Assembly (NCBI GenBank): GCA_019745155.1
Contig: JAIETM010000004.1
Location: 344,351-408,350, forward strand
DNA from: Chitinophagaceae bacterium
GTDB taxonomy: Bacteria; Bacteroidota; Bacteroidia; Chitinophagales; Chitinophagaceae
Length of the DNA stretch: 64,000 nt
Direction of reading: 5' to 3'
Shown: one piece after another, positions 17,407-26,622 of the stretch
Layout: the number at the start of each line of letters is the position of its first letter
Numbering within the stretch: the first letter of the stretch is position 1
Made by a program: the position numbers and the translations under genes
The notes under the pieces: model-generated
Database searches by the model: none
Seen by the model: only the letters and a program-made list of their open reading frames with translations
What the model was told of the DNA's origin: nothing

Positions 17407-19521
17407 ATGGAAAAAGTGAGTTGGAAGGTTAACGGCATGGATTGTACCAATTGTGCGCTGACCATACATAAATACCTGGAGCAAAAAGGACTGCAACAGG
17501 TGAAAGTAAACTTCATCGGTGGTGATGTAAGCTTTCAAATAGACGAAACCTTATCAAAAGAAGAGATTGCCAAAGGCATCAATAAGCTGGGCTATGAAGT
17601 AGAATCTGCCGAAATACCTGCAGCACCCAAAAAGAAATACTGGTTTACCAATCATCTACAACGCTTTTGGTTCTGCTTTGTGTTTACTGCACCGCTGATG
17701 CTGCACATGATCCCAGGCCTGCATATTCACTGGCTGATGGATCCCATCGTGCAACTATCACTTACCATACCTGTGTATATCGTGGGAATGGAGTTCTTTG
17801 GCAGAAGCGCTTTCCATAGTCTGACCAAAGGGGTACCTAACATGAATGTGCTGATTGTAATTGGTGCCACTGCCGCATTTGGGTATAGCTTATATGGCAC
17901 CATGATTGGTGAAGCGGAAAAGTATTTGTTCTATGAAACAACCGCCACCATCATCACACTGGTGTTCATGGGTAATTATCTGGAAGACACATCCGTGCAA
18001 ACTACACAAGCTGCATTAAAGAAGCTAGCAGTTAACCAAAAGGTAATGGCCAATATGATTGCTTATGATGATCAACATCAGGAGCATGTATTTCCAGTAG
18101 AGAGCACCCAACTGAAAGTAGGTGATCTAGTTTTAATTCGCACAGGCGAGCCCGTGCCGATGGACTGTAAAATTCTCTGGGGCGATGCGAGTGTGAATGA
18201 AGCCATCATCACCGGTGAGAGCATTCCAGTTGAAAAGAAAATGAATGATATCCTGATTGGAGGCTCAGTGATTGAAAACGGTCAGGTTAAAGCTTATGTA
18301 ACAGCAGTTGGCGAAGACACTGTCTTGAGCAATATCCTCCGATTGGTCAAAGATGCGCAAACAGAAAAACCACCTGTACAGTTATTGGCAGATAAAATCA
18401 GCGCCATTTTTGTACCTGCCGTCGTAAGTATTGCATTAGTCACACTAGCCATCAATTATTTCTTTACCAATCATGGCTTTACCGAAAGCTTGTTGAGAAG
18501 CATTGCTGTGTTGGTAATTGCCTGCCCATGTGCGATGGGTTTGGCTACTCCCGCAGCAGTTGCTGTAGGCTTAGGCCGTGCTGCACGTAATGGTGTATTG
18601 TTCAAAAATGCTAGAAGCCTGGAAGTATTTAAGGATGTGAAGCAGGTAGTGTTTGATAAAACAGGTACTTTAACCACAGGCAAGTTTCGCATTGCTGCTT
18701 TTCACAGCACTATTGATGAAACAGAGTTCAAGCGCATTGTGGCTTCAATGGAGAAATATTCCAACCACCCTATTGCCAAATCTATTACTCACGAATGGAA
18801 GATTAAACCAGATATCCGTTGGTCTAACATTGATGAAGTAAAGGGTATGGGTATGCAGGCTACAGACAAAGAAGGGAATCAGTTTGTTGCCGGTGCCTAT
18901 AAAGCAGTTGCTTCTTTAACCAATGAAGCCAATCACAATATCTATGTCACCAAAAATGGTGAGCTTATTGGCTGGGTAGATATGCAAGATGATATTCGGG
19001 AGGAAGCAAAAGTGATTGTAGGCACTTTGCACCAAATGGGGATCAAAACCATTTTGCTGAGTGGTGATAAAATGGACAAGTGCCAACAGGTAGCGCAGCA
19101 ACTAGGCATTGATGAAGTCATCGCCGAACAAACACCAGAACAAAAGCTTGCTAAGATTGCTGAATTAAACAGCATTGCACCTGTAGCCATGGTTGGCGAC
19201 GGCATCAATGATGCACCAGCATTGGCAAAAGCAACAGTAGGTATCTCTTTGAGTGAAGCCTCACAATTGGCAATGCAAAGTGCGCAGGTTGTCTTAATGA
19301 ACCATGGCCTGAAGAATCTACCGCTCTCACTGGGACTCGGCAAGCATACTTATCTCACCATCAAACAAAATCTGTTCTGGGCATTTGCTTATAACATTGT
19401 AGCAATACCTGTTGCTGCTTTCGGATTTTTAAGCCCAACATTCGGCGCTCTGATTATGGGCTTAAGCGATGTGGTACTGGCTGTAAACAGTGTACGCTTG
19501 AATTGGAAAAAAGTGGTTTAA
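17407..19521 (+). CDS. copA: Copper-translocating P1B-type ATPase
   Basis: A 704-residue heavy-metal pump. It has one N-terminal metal-binding domain with Cys13 and Cys16 (MDCTNC), then eight expected membrane helices. The transport site CPC is at 373-375, the phosphorylated Asp is Asp417 in DKTGTLTTG, the actuator loop is ITGESIPVEK and the hinge GDGINDAPALA. The CPC motif and domain order indicate monovalent copper export, though silver cannot be excluded. A near-consensus -7 box (TAACTTTA, 17381-17388) lies just before an out-of-frame 13-codon ORF (17391-17432) that overlaps the copA start. recQ follows 12 bases after the stop. Confidence 0.95.
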   Translation: MEKVSWKVNGMDCTNCALTIHKYLEQKGLQQVKVNFIGGDVSFQIDETLSKEEIAKGINKLGYEVESAEIPAAPKKKYWFTNHLQRFWFCFVFTAPLMLHMIPGLHIHWLMDPIVQLSLTIPVYIVGMEFFGRSAFHSLTKGVPNMNVLIVIGATAAFGYSLYGTMIGEAEKYLFYETTATIITLVFMGNYLEDTSVQTTQAALKKLAVNQKVMANMIAYDDQHQEHVFPVESTQLKVGDLVLIRTGEPVPMDCKILWGDASVNEAIITGESIPVEKKMNDILIGGSVIENGQVKAYVTAVGEDTVLSNILRLVKDAQTEKPPVQLLADKISAIFVPAVVSIALVTLAINYFFTNHGFTESLLRSIAVLVIACPCAMGLATPAAVAVGLGRAARNGVLFKNARSLEVFKDVKQVVFDKTGTLTTGKFRIAAFHSTIDETEFKRIVASMEKYSNHPIAKSITHEWKIKPDIRWSNIDEVKGMGMQATDKEGNQFVAGAYKAVASLTNEANHNIYVTKNGELIGWVDMQDDIREEAKVIVGTLHQMGIKTILLSGDKMDKCQQVAQQLGIDEVIAEQTPEQKLAKIAELNSIAPVAMVGDGINDAPALAKATVGISLSEASQLAMQSAQVVLMNHGLKNLPLSLGLGKHTYLTIKQNLFWAFAYNIVAIPVAAFGFLSPTFGALIMGLSDVVLAVNSVRLNWKKVV

Positions 19522-19533
19522 TTGCAGTGATTC

Positions 19534-21435
19534 ATGCATGCATCACCCACCAGCATATTAGAAAAGTACTGGGGCCACAAAACTTTTAGAGGCAACCAGC
19601 AGGCGATTATTGATGCTGTACTCCAAAACCAAGATGTATTGGCATTATTGCCTACAGGTGGTGGCAAATCTATTTGCTTTCAAGTACCTGCACTCATCAA
19701 AGATGGTGTAACATTGGTGGTAAGCCCTCTTTTGGCATTGATGAAAGATCAAGTCAATGCATTACAGGAAAAAGGTATTTCAGCTACTGCTATTCACAGC
19801 GGCATGAAGTACACCGAGGTAATTGACACTTTAAAGCAAACAGCAGCGGGCAAATTCAAACTGCTGTATGTATCACCTGAGCGCCTGGAATCAAAACTAT
19901 TTCAGGATTATGCTGATCTGCTCAACATAAGCCTTATCGCCGTGGATGAAGCACATTGTATTTCACAATGGGGTTATGATTTTAGACCAGCTTATTTGCG
20001 TATTAAGATATTGCGTAGCTGGCTACCTAATGTGCCATTGATTGCACTTACAGCAACAGCCACACCAGCAGTACAGGAGGATATTTGCAGCCAACTGCAT
20101 ATTCCCAAAACAAACAGGTTTGTTCAAAGCTTTATCAAGCCGCAGCTTTCTTTTTCTGTTAATCAAGTAGAGAGCAAGATCAACAGGTGTATTGATATTC
20201 TCAGTAAGCTATCTGGCTCAGCCATCATTTACTGCAATAGCAGAAGACAAACCCAGCAAGTTGCGCAGCTATTAGGCATGCAACAAATCAAAGTCGCTTA
20301 TTATCATGCCGGGCTTAGCCATGAAGAAAGAAATTTTGTACAAGAACAATGGTTAAATAATGATATCAGGGTGATTGTCTGCACCAATGCTTTTGGTATG
20401 GGCATCGATAAACCAGATGTACAACTGGTGATTCATTATAATTTGCCCGACTGTCTAGAAAATTATTACCAAGAAGCAGGCAGAGCAGGCAGAAATGGCA
20501 AACGCGCTTATGCTGTAGCGCTCTACCAATCGGAAGATATCCGCACACTGCAACAGTTACCCGAACAACGCTACCCACCAGTTCAGCTGATTAAGCACGT
20601 GTATCAATGCATTGCTGATTATGTGCAATTGCCTGTTGGCCTAGGTGAAGGCGACCGCTTTGACTTTGATCTTCAGCAGTTCACTGAGCGTTTTCAGTTA
20701 GACACTTCCACTACTGCACAATGTTTAAAGACATTGGAACAGGAAGGACATATCTTGTTAACAGAAGGCGGACTGATTCCATCAAAACTGGTATTTACTG
20801 CTGATAGAGAGCTCTTAGAATCGATTGAAAGTGGCTATCCCAATCTAGATCCGCTCGTTAAAACCTTGCTGCGCACTTACGAAGGCATTCTACATCACCC
20901 CGCATCCATTTTTGAACGACAAATAGCTAGAATATTACAAACCAATGCGAATGTGATTACGCAACAACTGCAACAATTACATGCATTAGGTATTGTTGAG
21001 TATATTCCTCGAAAAGAAAGTCCGCAAATACAGTTCTTACTCAATCGTGCACCAGCGGAGCACCTGCATATTGACCTTGACCGCTATCATGCCAGAAAAA
21101 AAGCTTTTGTTGATCGGCTGGAAAAAATGATTGGCTACACCACTGAAGCTATTTCATGCAGAAACCAATACATCGCTGCTTATTTTGGTGAAGCAACATC
21201 GTCAAGATGTGGCATATGTGATAACTGCCTACAACAAAAACAAGGTGGCACAAATAAATCCATCAAAGAAAGTATTGATCAATATCTCCTAACGGTGCCA
21301 AATCCAACTGTTAAGGACTTATTGTCTAAGCTGGCAAATCATCAGGAGTCGGAAATATGGCAATACCTTGATCTCTTAGTGAATGAGCGCCATATCTCGA
21401 TTGATGAAAAAGGTAATATCCTAAAGCAAGGATAA
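19534..21435 (+). CDS. recQ: ATP-dependent DNA helicase RecQ
   Basis: A 633-residue superfamily 2 helicase for DNA repair and recombination. It has Walker A TGGGKS (41-46), DEAH at 138-141 inside the aromatic-rich loop VDEAHCISQWGYDFRP, motif V/VI segments GMGIDKPDVQ and QEAGRAGRNG, and a RecQ-C-terminal zinc site with Cys residues in SCRNQY and RCGICDNC. The last 70 residues form a small winged-helix-like tail; no clear HRDC domain is seen, so this is a shorter RecQ. Start ATG 19534 gives the expected N-terminus (YWGHKTFRGNQQ). It follows copA by 12 bases, and its stop is one base from that of a convergent gene. Confidence 0.95.
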   Translation: MHASPTSILEKYWGHKTFRGNQQAIIDAVLQNQDVLALLPTGGGKSICFQVPALIKDGVTLVVSPLLALMKDQVNALQEKGISATAIHSGMKYTEVIDTLKQTAAGKFKLLYVSPERLESKLFQDYADLLNISLIAVDEAHCISQWGYDFRPAYLRIKILRSWLPNVPLIALTATATPAVQEDICSQLHIPKTNRFVQSFIKPQLSFSVNQVESKINRCIDILSKLSGSAIIYCNSRRQTQQVAQLLGMQQIKVAYYHAGLSHEERNFVQEQWLNNDIRVIVCTNAFGMGIDKPDVQLVIHYNLPDCLENYYQEAGRAGRNGKRAYAVALYQSEDIRTLQQLPEQRYPPVQLIKHVYQCIADYVQLPVGLGEGDRFDFDLQQFTERFQLDTSTTAQCLKTLEQEGHILLTEGGLIPSKLVFTADRELLESIESGYPNLDPLVKTLLRTYEGILHHPASIFERQIARILQTNANVITQQLQQLHALGIVEYIPRKESPQIQFLLNRAPAEHLHIDLDRYHARKKAFVDRLEKMIGYTTEAISCRNQYIAAYFGEATSSRCGICDNCLQQKQGGTNKSIKESIDQYLLTVPNPTVKDLLSKLANHQESEIWQYLDLLVNERHISIDEKGNILKQG

Positions 21436-21436
21436 A

Positions 21437-21931
21437 TTAAGCTGCAGATATTGATGCATACTTCGTTCTACGATTACTGCGCACTACCGTACGTACAATA
21501 CCGAACACAATAAAGCCAATTTGTAACACCAGAAATAACCCCATCGCCATCGTACAGAAGTAACTCATGCTCATCCAACGCTCATACGCTGGTGTTGGAA
21601 AAATTTGGTTATGCCATTGTCTGCCAACATCAGGAATATTGATAAATACAATAGCCATTGATAATATCAAGACTAAAGAAGCGCTTACCTGCAATAGTTT
21701 TATTTGCGCAGATTGTACACCTGCTACCTGCATGAGTTTGTGCACAAAAAATGTGATGATCATGAACAAGGTCTGTACAAATAATACATCATAGAAATCA
21801 AGTGTACTTGCGCCATCCATTAACATGATATAACGATTCAGCGCTGGATAAAACGCATGTAAGATAGCGTAAGCTAATGCTGGCACTAATAAGAGTAAAT
21901 GCTCTAATCGAATAATGTTGCTCTTTTTCAT
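21437..21931 (-). CDS. Membrane protein of unknown function, four helices
   Basis: A 164-residue integral membrane protein. Four hydrophobic segments can be seen, for example LLLLVPALAYAILHAFY, VQTLFMIITFFVH, ASLVLILSMAIVFI and MAMGLFLVLQIGFIVFGI; the tail is basic and cytoplasmic (RSNRRTKY). There is no signal peptide or known motif. The start is set at 21931 (MKKSNIIRLEHL); an open frame back to 22075 would add 48 residues that do not look like protein and would cover a strong inverted repeat. It is transcribed away from the 491-residue gene and is convergent with recQ. Confidence 0.65.
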   Translation of the reverse strand: MKKSNIIRLEHLLLLVPALAYAILHAFYPALNRYIMLMDGASTLDFYDVLFVQTLFMIITFFVHKLMQVAGVQSAQIKLLQVSASLVLILSMAIVFINIPDVGRQWHNQIFPTPAYERWMSMSYFCTMAMGLFLVLQIGFIVFGIVRTVVRSNRRTKYASISAA

Positions 21932-22278
21932 GTTGGTTGTTTTTGGTATAGCAAACCTCTGAATGATTGGCCTGCCTGTGCTCATACTATAGTAGGATTC
22001 TTTAAAAATCACCCGAAAGTTGTAGTACCCCACGTGCAGATGAGGAGGAGCATTCTTTACGAATGCTCCTGCCACGAATGGCTACATCTGCGTCTGCTAA
22101 TCCCCCTCAAAAAAGCGAATTCATAAGCAACCTCCTGTGTAAGTTGCCAGTCAGCTGTTCAGCTACACGCATCTTCATTCACCAACTGATCTGATGTAAA
22201 AAAAGCATGAATATCAGCCTGATACAAGCACCTTTTCCTGATTAAATTAAATTTCAGAGGGGTGCCTGTTTTGTTTAG
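21932..22278. other. Intergenic leader region between two divergent genes
   Basis: About 370 bases lie between the starts of the small membrane protein (minus) and the 491-residue protein (plus), the longest gene-free stretch apart from the riboswitch leader. It holds the 10-base inverted repeat at 22046-22070 and little else that I can name. A 48-codon open frame continues the minus-strand gene upstream but is not protein-like. No tRNA or known RNA motif is visible. Confidence 0.5.
22046..22070. repeat. Strong inverted repeat, 10 bp arms
   Basis: AGGAGCATTC (22046-22055) and GAATGCTCCT (22061-22070) are exact inverted repeats around the loop TTTAC. No T run follows on either strand, so it is not an ordinary terminator. 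It lies in the probable 5' leader of the minus-strand membrane-protein gene, 115 bases before its ATG. Confidence 0.75.
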
Positions 22279-22286
22279 TATATTTA
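22279..22286 (+). promoter_or_regulatory. Near-consensus -7 box before the 491-residue gene
   Basis: TATATTTA differs from TAnnTTTG only at the last base and lies 18 bases before the ATG at 22305. AGGAG sits about three bases upstream of that ATG, an unusually clear Shine-Dalgarno-like stretch for this window. Confidence 0.4.
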
Positions 22287-22304
22287 TTATCAATCAGTTA
22301 GGAG

Positions 22305-23780
22305 ATGAACAAACTGCACAGCCTCATCCATTCGCTGTCTCCTTCAGAGAAGCGTTACTTCAAACTCTATGCACAACGTCAAGTGCAGAAAAAATCAACC
22401 AACTACTTCAAACTCTTTGAAGCAATCAATGAGCAGGATAAATATGATGAGGATGACTTGCTGAAAAAATTTCGAAAAGAAACTTTTGTAAAACAGTTTG
22501 GCGTAACCAAGAATTATTTGTTTCAAATTATCCTGAACGCCATGCGTGAGTACAATGAAGAAAACTTCATTGAATGGAAAATCAGGAACTATTATTCGCA
22601 AATCAAAATTCTAGCAAGTAAAGGATTGGATGCTGAAGCAGAAAAGCTGATACAAAAAACAAAGGCTTTAGCATGGCAGTATGAATACTACTATGTGATC
22701 ATGGATGTATTGCACATTGAAAAATATCTGTTTGGAAATTTCCGCATCTACGAACAATCATTGAAAGATTTTGATCCCATAGCTGCAGAAGACATCAAAG
22801 CAGTTGATGTGTCTTACACACATACCTTATTAGGACATATCTGGCATTACCTCACCATACTGGAAATGGAAATTGGTATACTACCACCAGAAACCATCCG
22901 CAAAAAAGCAGATGCGTATGTATCTGCTAAAATCATGCAGGAAGAGCCACACACTTCATACAATTCAAAATTCAGGTTTCATGCCACCTGGAGTTTGTAC
23001 TATAACCTCATCAACGACCAACAAAAGAATTATACCCATTGCAAGGCCTGTATCCTGATACGCGAGGAACAAATTGAGAAACAGCCATTACAGAATCTGG
23101 ACCCGCTGGCCAGTTATTATAATTTTCTGGTAGCCTGCGAGAAAGCTAACCGCTGGGATGAGTTTTCTTACTACTTACAAAAGATCTGGGATTTTGAAGC
23201 ACCAACCATTGAGGTGAATATCCGCCGTATGCACAATTACTGCTGGTGTGGATTGATGTATTACCTGCATCAGAAAAACTATACTGCTGCTGCTGAGATT
23301 GTCACTATTTATCAGCAATTCTTTCTGGAGAAGAATATTCGTTTCAGAAAAGACTTTAAAATCTATATCGAAGCTTGTGCTGGATTGGTGCACTTATTCA
23401 GAAAAGAATACAAGCAGGCACTCCACATGTGGAACGATATTTTACATGGCCCTTCTGTAGAAGTAGAATTACGAACCCAAGGTGCGGTAAGGCTCTACCT
23501 GATGATGTTACATTATGAAGAGGGTAATACTGAGATTATGGACTATCTCGCTGCACAAGCCAAGAAATACCTTCAACAGATTGCTATCTGGCATGAGCCG
23601 GAAAAATACTTCGTAAAATCGCTCAATGAAATTGCCCATCAGCCGGATAAAGGCACACGCAAATCAAAAATGCAGACCTTATACCAACAGCTCAGCGAAA
23701 TGCCGATACATATTGCGGGCAATGCTGTGAACCCTTTTATTCTTAATTGGATAAAAGCCCAGGCCAGACTACCAGACTGA
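22305..23780 (+). CDS. Large helical protein of unknown function
   Basis: A 491-residue cytoplasmic protein that is helical throughout, without signal peptide or membrane segment. The N-terminus, LHSLIHSLSPSEKRYFKLYA, has a conserved-looking pattern that I associate with a Bacteroidota family of unknown role. From about 100 onward the alternation of aromatic and Ala/Leu residues (YYNFLVACEKANRWDEFSYY, CGLMYYLHQKNYTAAAEIV) suggests degenerate TPR-like helical repeats, as in protein-interaction scaffolds. No catalytic motif is seen. Its last 12 bases overlap the end of the convergent HerA-like ATPase gene. Confidence 0.75.
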   Translation: MNKLHSLIHSLSPSEKRYFKLYAQRQVQKKSTNYFKLFEAINEQDKYDEDDLLKKFRKETFVKQFGVTKNYLFQIILNAMREYNEENFIEWKIRNYYSQIKILASKGLDAEAEKLIQKTKALAWQYEYYYVIMDVLHIEKYLFGNFRIYEQSLKDFDPIAAEDIKAVDVSYTHTLLGHIWHYLTILEMEIGILPPETIRKKADAYVSAKIMQEEPHTSYNSKFRFHATWSLYYNLINDQQKNYTHCKACILIREEQIEKQPLQNLDPLASYYNFLVACEKANRWDEFSYYLQKIWDFEAPTIEVNIRRMHNYCWCGLMYYLHQKNYTAAAEIVTIYQQFFLEKNIRFRKDFKIYIEACAGLVHLFRKEYKQALHMWNDILHGPSVEVELRTQGAVRLYLMMLHYEEGNTEIMDYLAAQAKKYLQQIAIWHEPEKYFVKSLNEIAHQPDKGTRKSKMQTLYQQLSEMPIHIAGNAVNPFILNWIKAQARLPD

Positions 23781-25313
23781 TTTCTTTCTACTGGTTCTGC
23801 CACCCAGACCTAATGCGCCCAACAAGCTTCTGGTAATCACACTGGCAGCGGTTCTGCCAATCTGTTTTACAACAGGATTGTCGAAAATGGTTTGCTCCTT
23901 TGGTTCCGCTTTGCGGGATGATGGCTTTTCTTCCGCCTCCTGACTAGCTTCTTGCGCTGCTGCGGCTTCCAGTTTACGCGTGAGTATTTCGTACGCACTT
24001 TCCGGATCAACCGCTTCACCATATTTACGCACCAACTTACTCTTCGCAATGATGCTGTCAATCTCTCCATCTGTTAATACATCCATTCTGCTTTTGGGCG
24101 GACAAAGCATCGTATGCACCAATGGCGTTGGAATGCCTTTTTCATTCAATAAGGTAACAAATGCTTCACCAATACCCAGCTGCGTCAGCAGTTCAGCTGT
24201 ATCATAAAATTCCGTTTCAGGAAAATTCTCCGCAGCCTGTTTAATCGTTTTTCTATCTGCAGCAGTAAATGCACGCAATGCATGTTGCACTTTCAAACCC
24301 AACTGACCAAGAATAGCAGCAGGAATATCCTGCGGATTCTGCGTACAGAAGAAAATACCAATACCCTTAGAGCGGATAAGCTTAATGACTGTTTCCAACT
24401 GCTGCAGTAAAGCATCACTGGCTTCATTGAATACCAAGTGCGCTTCATCAATAAACAAGACCAGCTTGGGCTGATCCAAATCGCCTTCTTCCGGAGAAGA
24501 CGCATACAATTCTGCCAATAGTTGCAACATGAAGGTGGAGAACAGCTTGGGCCTGTCTTGCATATCCGTTACCCGCAACACACTAATCATGCCCTTACCT
24601 TCTTCATTGATGCGCATCAAATCTTCTACCTCAAAACTCTTCTCGCCAAAAAACACATCTGCACCCTGCTGTTGCAGTTCAATTACTTTACGCAGAATCG
24701 TACCGGTAGAAGTTGTAGATATTTTACCATAGGTTTTCTCCAACTCAGCTTTGCCCTCATCACTCACAAATTGCAAGACCTTGATGAAATCTTTTAGATC
24801 AACCAAGGGCATTTTATTGTCGTCGCAATATTTAAAAATCATGGCAACCAATCCGCCCTGCGTATCATTCAAACCTAAAATCTTGCTCAGCAATACCGGA
24901 CCAAATTCACTCACGGTTGCACGCAAACGCACACCCGGTTGATCACTCAAGGTCATCAACTCCACAGGATAAGCCGAAGGCTGCCAATCAATACCCAAGA
25001 GTTGTGCACGTGATTGTAATTTTTCATTCGCTGTTCCTGCTGCAGCAATACCACTGAGGTCGCCCTTGATATCCATGAGTAGTACCGGCACACTATGATC
25101 ACTCAAGCATTCGCTGATCATCTGCAGGGTTTTGGTCTTACCCGTTCCGGTTGCACCGGCAATTAAGCCATGGCGGTTCATGGTTTTCAATGGCAGGAAA
25201 ACATCAGCATCAGTAACAGCCCCATCAAACATGGCTTTACCAATTTTCACGTGTGTGCCTTTAAACTGATACCCGCTTTTGACCGCTTCTGTAAATGCTG
25301 CAACCGTAGACAT
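23769..25313 (-). CDS. HerA-like ATPase (DUF853 family)
   Basis: A 514-residue P-loop ATPase of the HerA/FtsK group. Walker A is GATGTGKTKT (about 53-62), followed by VPVLLMDIKGDLSGIA. Walker B is LVLFIDEAHLVF, and an Arg/Gln-bearing segment GIGIFFCTQNPQDIPAAIL follows as in HerA. The N-terminal TDADVFLPL strand is the small HerA barrel remnant. The tail is Glu/Lys-rich, then GLGGRTSRKK, suggesting a flexible basic end. HerA proteins pump DNA with the nuclease NurA; no NurA gene is beside it, and DUF853 members have no settled role. The final codons overlap the convergent gene by 12 bases. Confidence 0.88.
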   Translation of the reverse strand: MSTVAAFTEAVKSGYQFKGTHVKIGKAMFDGAVTDADVFLPLKTMNRHGLIAGATGTGKTKTLQMISECLSDHSVPVLLMDIKGDLSGIAAAGTANEKLQSRAQLLGIDWQPSAYPVELMTLSDQPGVRLRATVSEFGPVLLSKILGLNDTQGGLVAMIFKYCDDNKMPLVDLKDFIKVLQFVSDEGKAELEKTYGKISTTSTGTILRKVIELQQQGADVFFGEKSFEVEDLMRINEEGKGMISVLRVTDMQDRPKLFSTFMLQLLAELYASSPEEGDLDQPKLVLFIDEAHLVFNEASDALLQQLETVIKLIRSKGIGIFFCTQNPQDIPAAILGQLGLKVQHALRAFTAADRKTIKQAAENFPETEFYDTAELLTQLGIGEAFVTLLNEKGIPTPLVHTMLCPPKSRMDVLTDGEIDSIIAKSKLVRKYGEAVDPESAYEILTRKLEAAAAQEASQEAEEKPSSRKAEPKEQTIFDNPVVKQIGRTAASVITRSLLGALGLGGRTSRKKSVW

Positions 25314-25416
25314 AGCAAAATTTTTGGTAAGGTAATAAAACCATCAGTTGTAGACAATCTCATGAAAAAATGATTGACTTTTATTGTTTTTCAATAAATA
25401 CATATAGTTTAGCGAT

Positions 25417-26028
25417 ATGAATCAAAGTTTCATTGGCAAAAATGCTCGCTACTATCTACGTTACTTTTTTGCCGGACAGATATTCCTCGGCCTATTCGCT
25501 ATACTGCTCATTGCACTTGCTGATAGCACCATAATTCCGGTGCATCAAAAATCAAATTTTACAGATTCTGCTGTGCAGATTGGCGCGACCAGTTTAACCA
25601 ATCCTATACAAGCGGGCGACTTATCCATTGCTAATAGCAATTTCTTCCAGCAACTGCTGCTGACGCAGATTCCTTATCTACCCTTCGCGAAGGATTTTGT
25701 GACAGCTTTGATGTGTATCATCACCGGGATACTCATGCTCCGCTTCACCAATAAAATCAGTCAAACCAGCAATTTTGGTATAGAGTTGAGTCTGCTCATG
25801 CGTTGGATGGCCATTACGATAGCAGCTTATATGATGCTCAGCCTCGTAGTCAGCTATTTTCGCTGGACCTTGGTTGAAACACTCACCAATAAGCAATTTC
25901 TTCCTGCAGATAGAATGGGCGACCCAGGGATACGTTATGCATGGATTGTTGCCATTGTATTGTTTCTATTTTCTACAATACTGAAGCAAGCTTATCAAAT
26001 TCAAAAAGAACAAGACCTAACTATTTGA
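25417..26028 (+). CDS. DUF2975-like membrane protein (first of a pair)
   Basis: A 203-residue protein with four predicted membrane helices: about 15-35 (AGQIFLGLFAILLIALAD), 92-110 (DFVTALMCIITGILM), 128-148 (WMAITIAAYMMLSLVVSY) and 175-195 (AWIVAIVLFLFSTIL). A 55-residue outer loop lies between the first two. It ends in QIQKEQDLTI, the Glu-Gln-Asp-Leu-Thr-Ile type tail typical of DUF2975 proteins. The next gene encodes a diverged paralogue with the same layout and tail, and the third a small Cro/C1 regulator; DUF2975 with such a regulator is a known pair of unknown role. The spacing (3 bases to the next gene) shows one operon. Confidence 0.72.
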   Translation: MNQSFIGKNARYYLRYFFAGQIFLGLFAILLIALADSTIIPVHQKSNFTDSAVQIGATSLTNPIQAGDLSIANSNFFQQLLLTQIPYLPFAKDFVTALMCIITGILMLRFTNKISQTSNFGIELSLLMRWMAITIAAYMMLSLVVSYFRWTLVETLTNKQFLPADRMGDPGIRYAWIVAIVLFLFSTILKQAYQIQKEQDLTI

Positions 26029-26031
26029 GCT

Positions 26032-26622
26032 ATGAAGCAGTTCATCCAATATTTTAAAGGACCATTACTTCCAGCCAAGCTTATGCTGATCTTATTAATT
26101 CTCCTTACCATATTGGAAAGTGTAGATGTGTTGATGACCGCTGACAAACAACTCAGCTTCGCTATAACACCTATCAACAATACTAATCTTGCCAGCACTA
26201 CGCTATCCAATCAGGCTTCATTGGTAGCAACACCAAGATTGCAAGTAAAAACCGACAACTGGTATCACTTACTGGTGCTGGATAACCAAATTGGTATGTC
26301 ACCGCTTAAAGCCTTGAGCCTTCTAATAGTTTATGTCTGCAGTTTGCTTGCGTTGTTTCGATTGAACCAAGACAATTTCTTTCAAACAGATGTGTCAGAT
26401 TTATTAGCTGCCGCAGCTGTTGCACTAATTCTTTACTTCCTCATAGAACGCTATACGCATAGAAGCTTTCGCGAAGATGTGTTAAGCTTAACCAATCAAC
26501 AGTATAAACTGGCGCATTTGAATCACACATGGATGCTTTGGTTGGGCATTGGATTAGGATGGTTGAGTAGATTCATGAAAAGAGGATATTTGCTGCAGCA
26601 AGAACAAAACCTGACCATCTAA
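26032..26622 (+). CDS. DUF2975-like membrane protein (second of a pair)
   Basis: A 196-residue protein with the same plan as its upstream neighbour: N-terminal helix (LMLILLILLTILESVDVL), an outer loop of about 55 residues, then three helices, and the matching C-terminal tail LLQQEQNLTI. The two proteins share layout and tail but little else by eye, so they are old duplicates. The stop codon TAA is followed at once by the ATG of the Cro/C1 gene, so the two are probably translationally coupled. The function is not known. Confidence 0.72.
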   Translation: MKQFIQYFKGPLLPAKLMLILLILLTILESVDVLMTADKQLSFAITPINNTNLASTTLSNQASLVATPRLQVKTDNWYHLLVLDNQIGMSPLKALSLLIVYVCSLLALFRLNQDNFFQTDVSDLLAAAAVALILYFLIERYTHRSFREDVLSLTNQQYKLAHLNHTWMLWLGIGLGWLSRFMKRGYLLQQEQNLTI

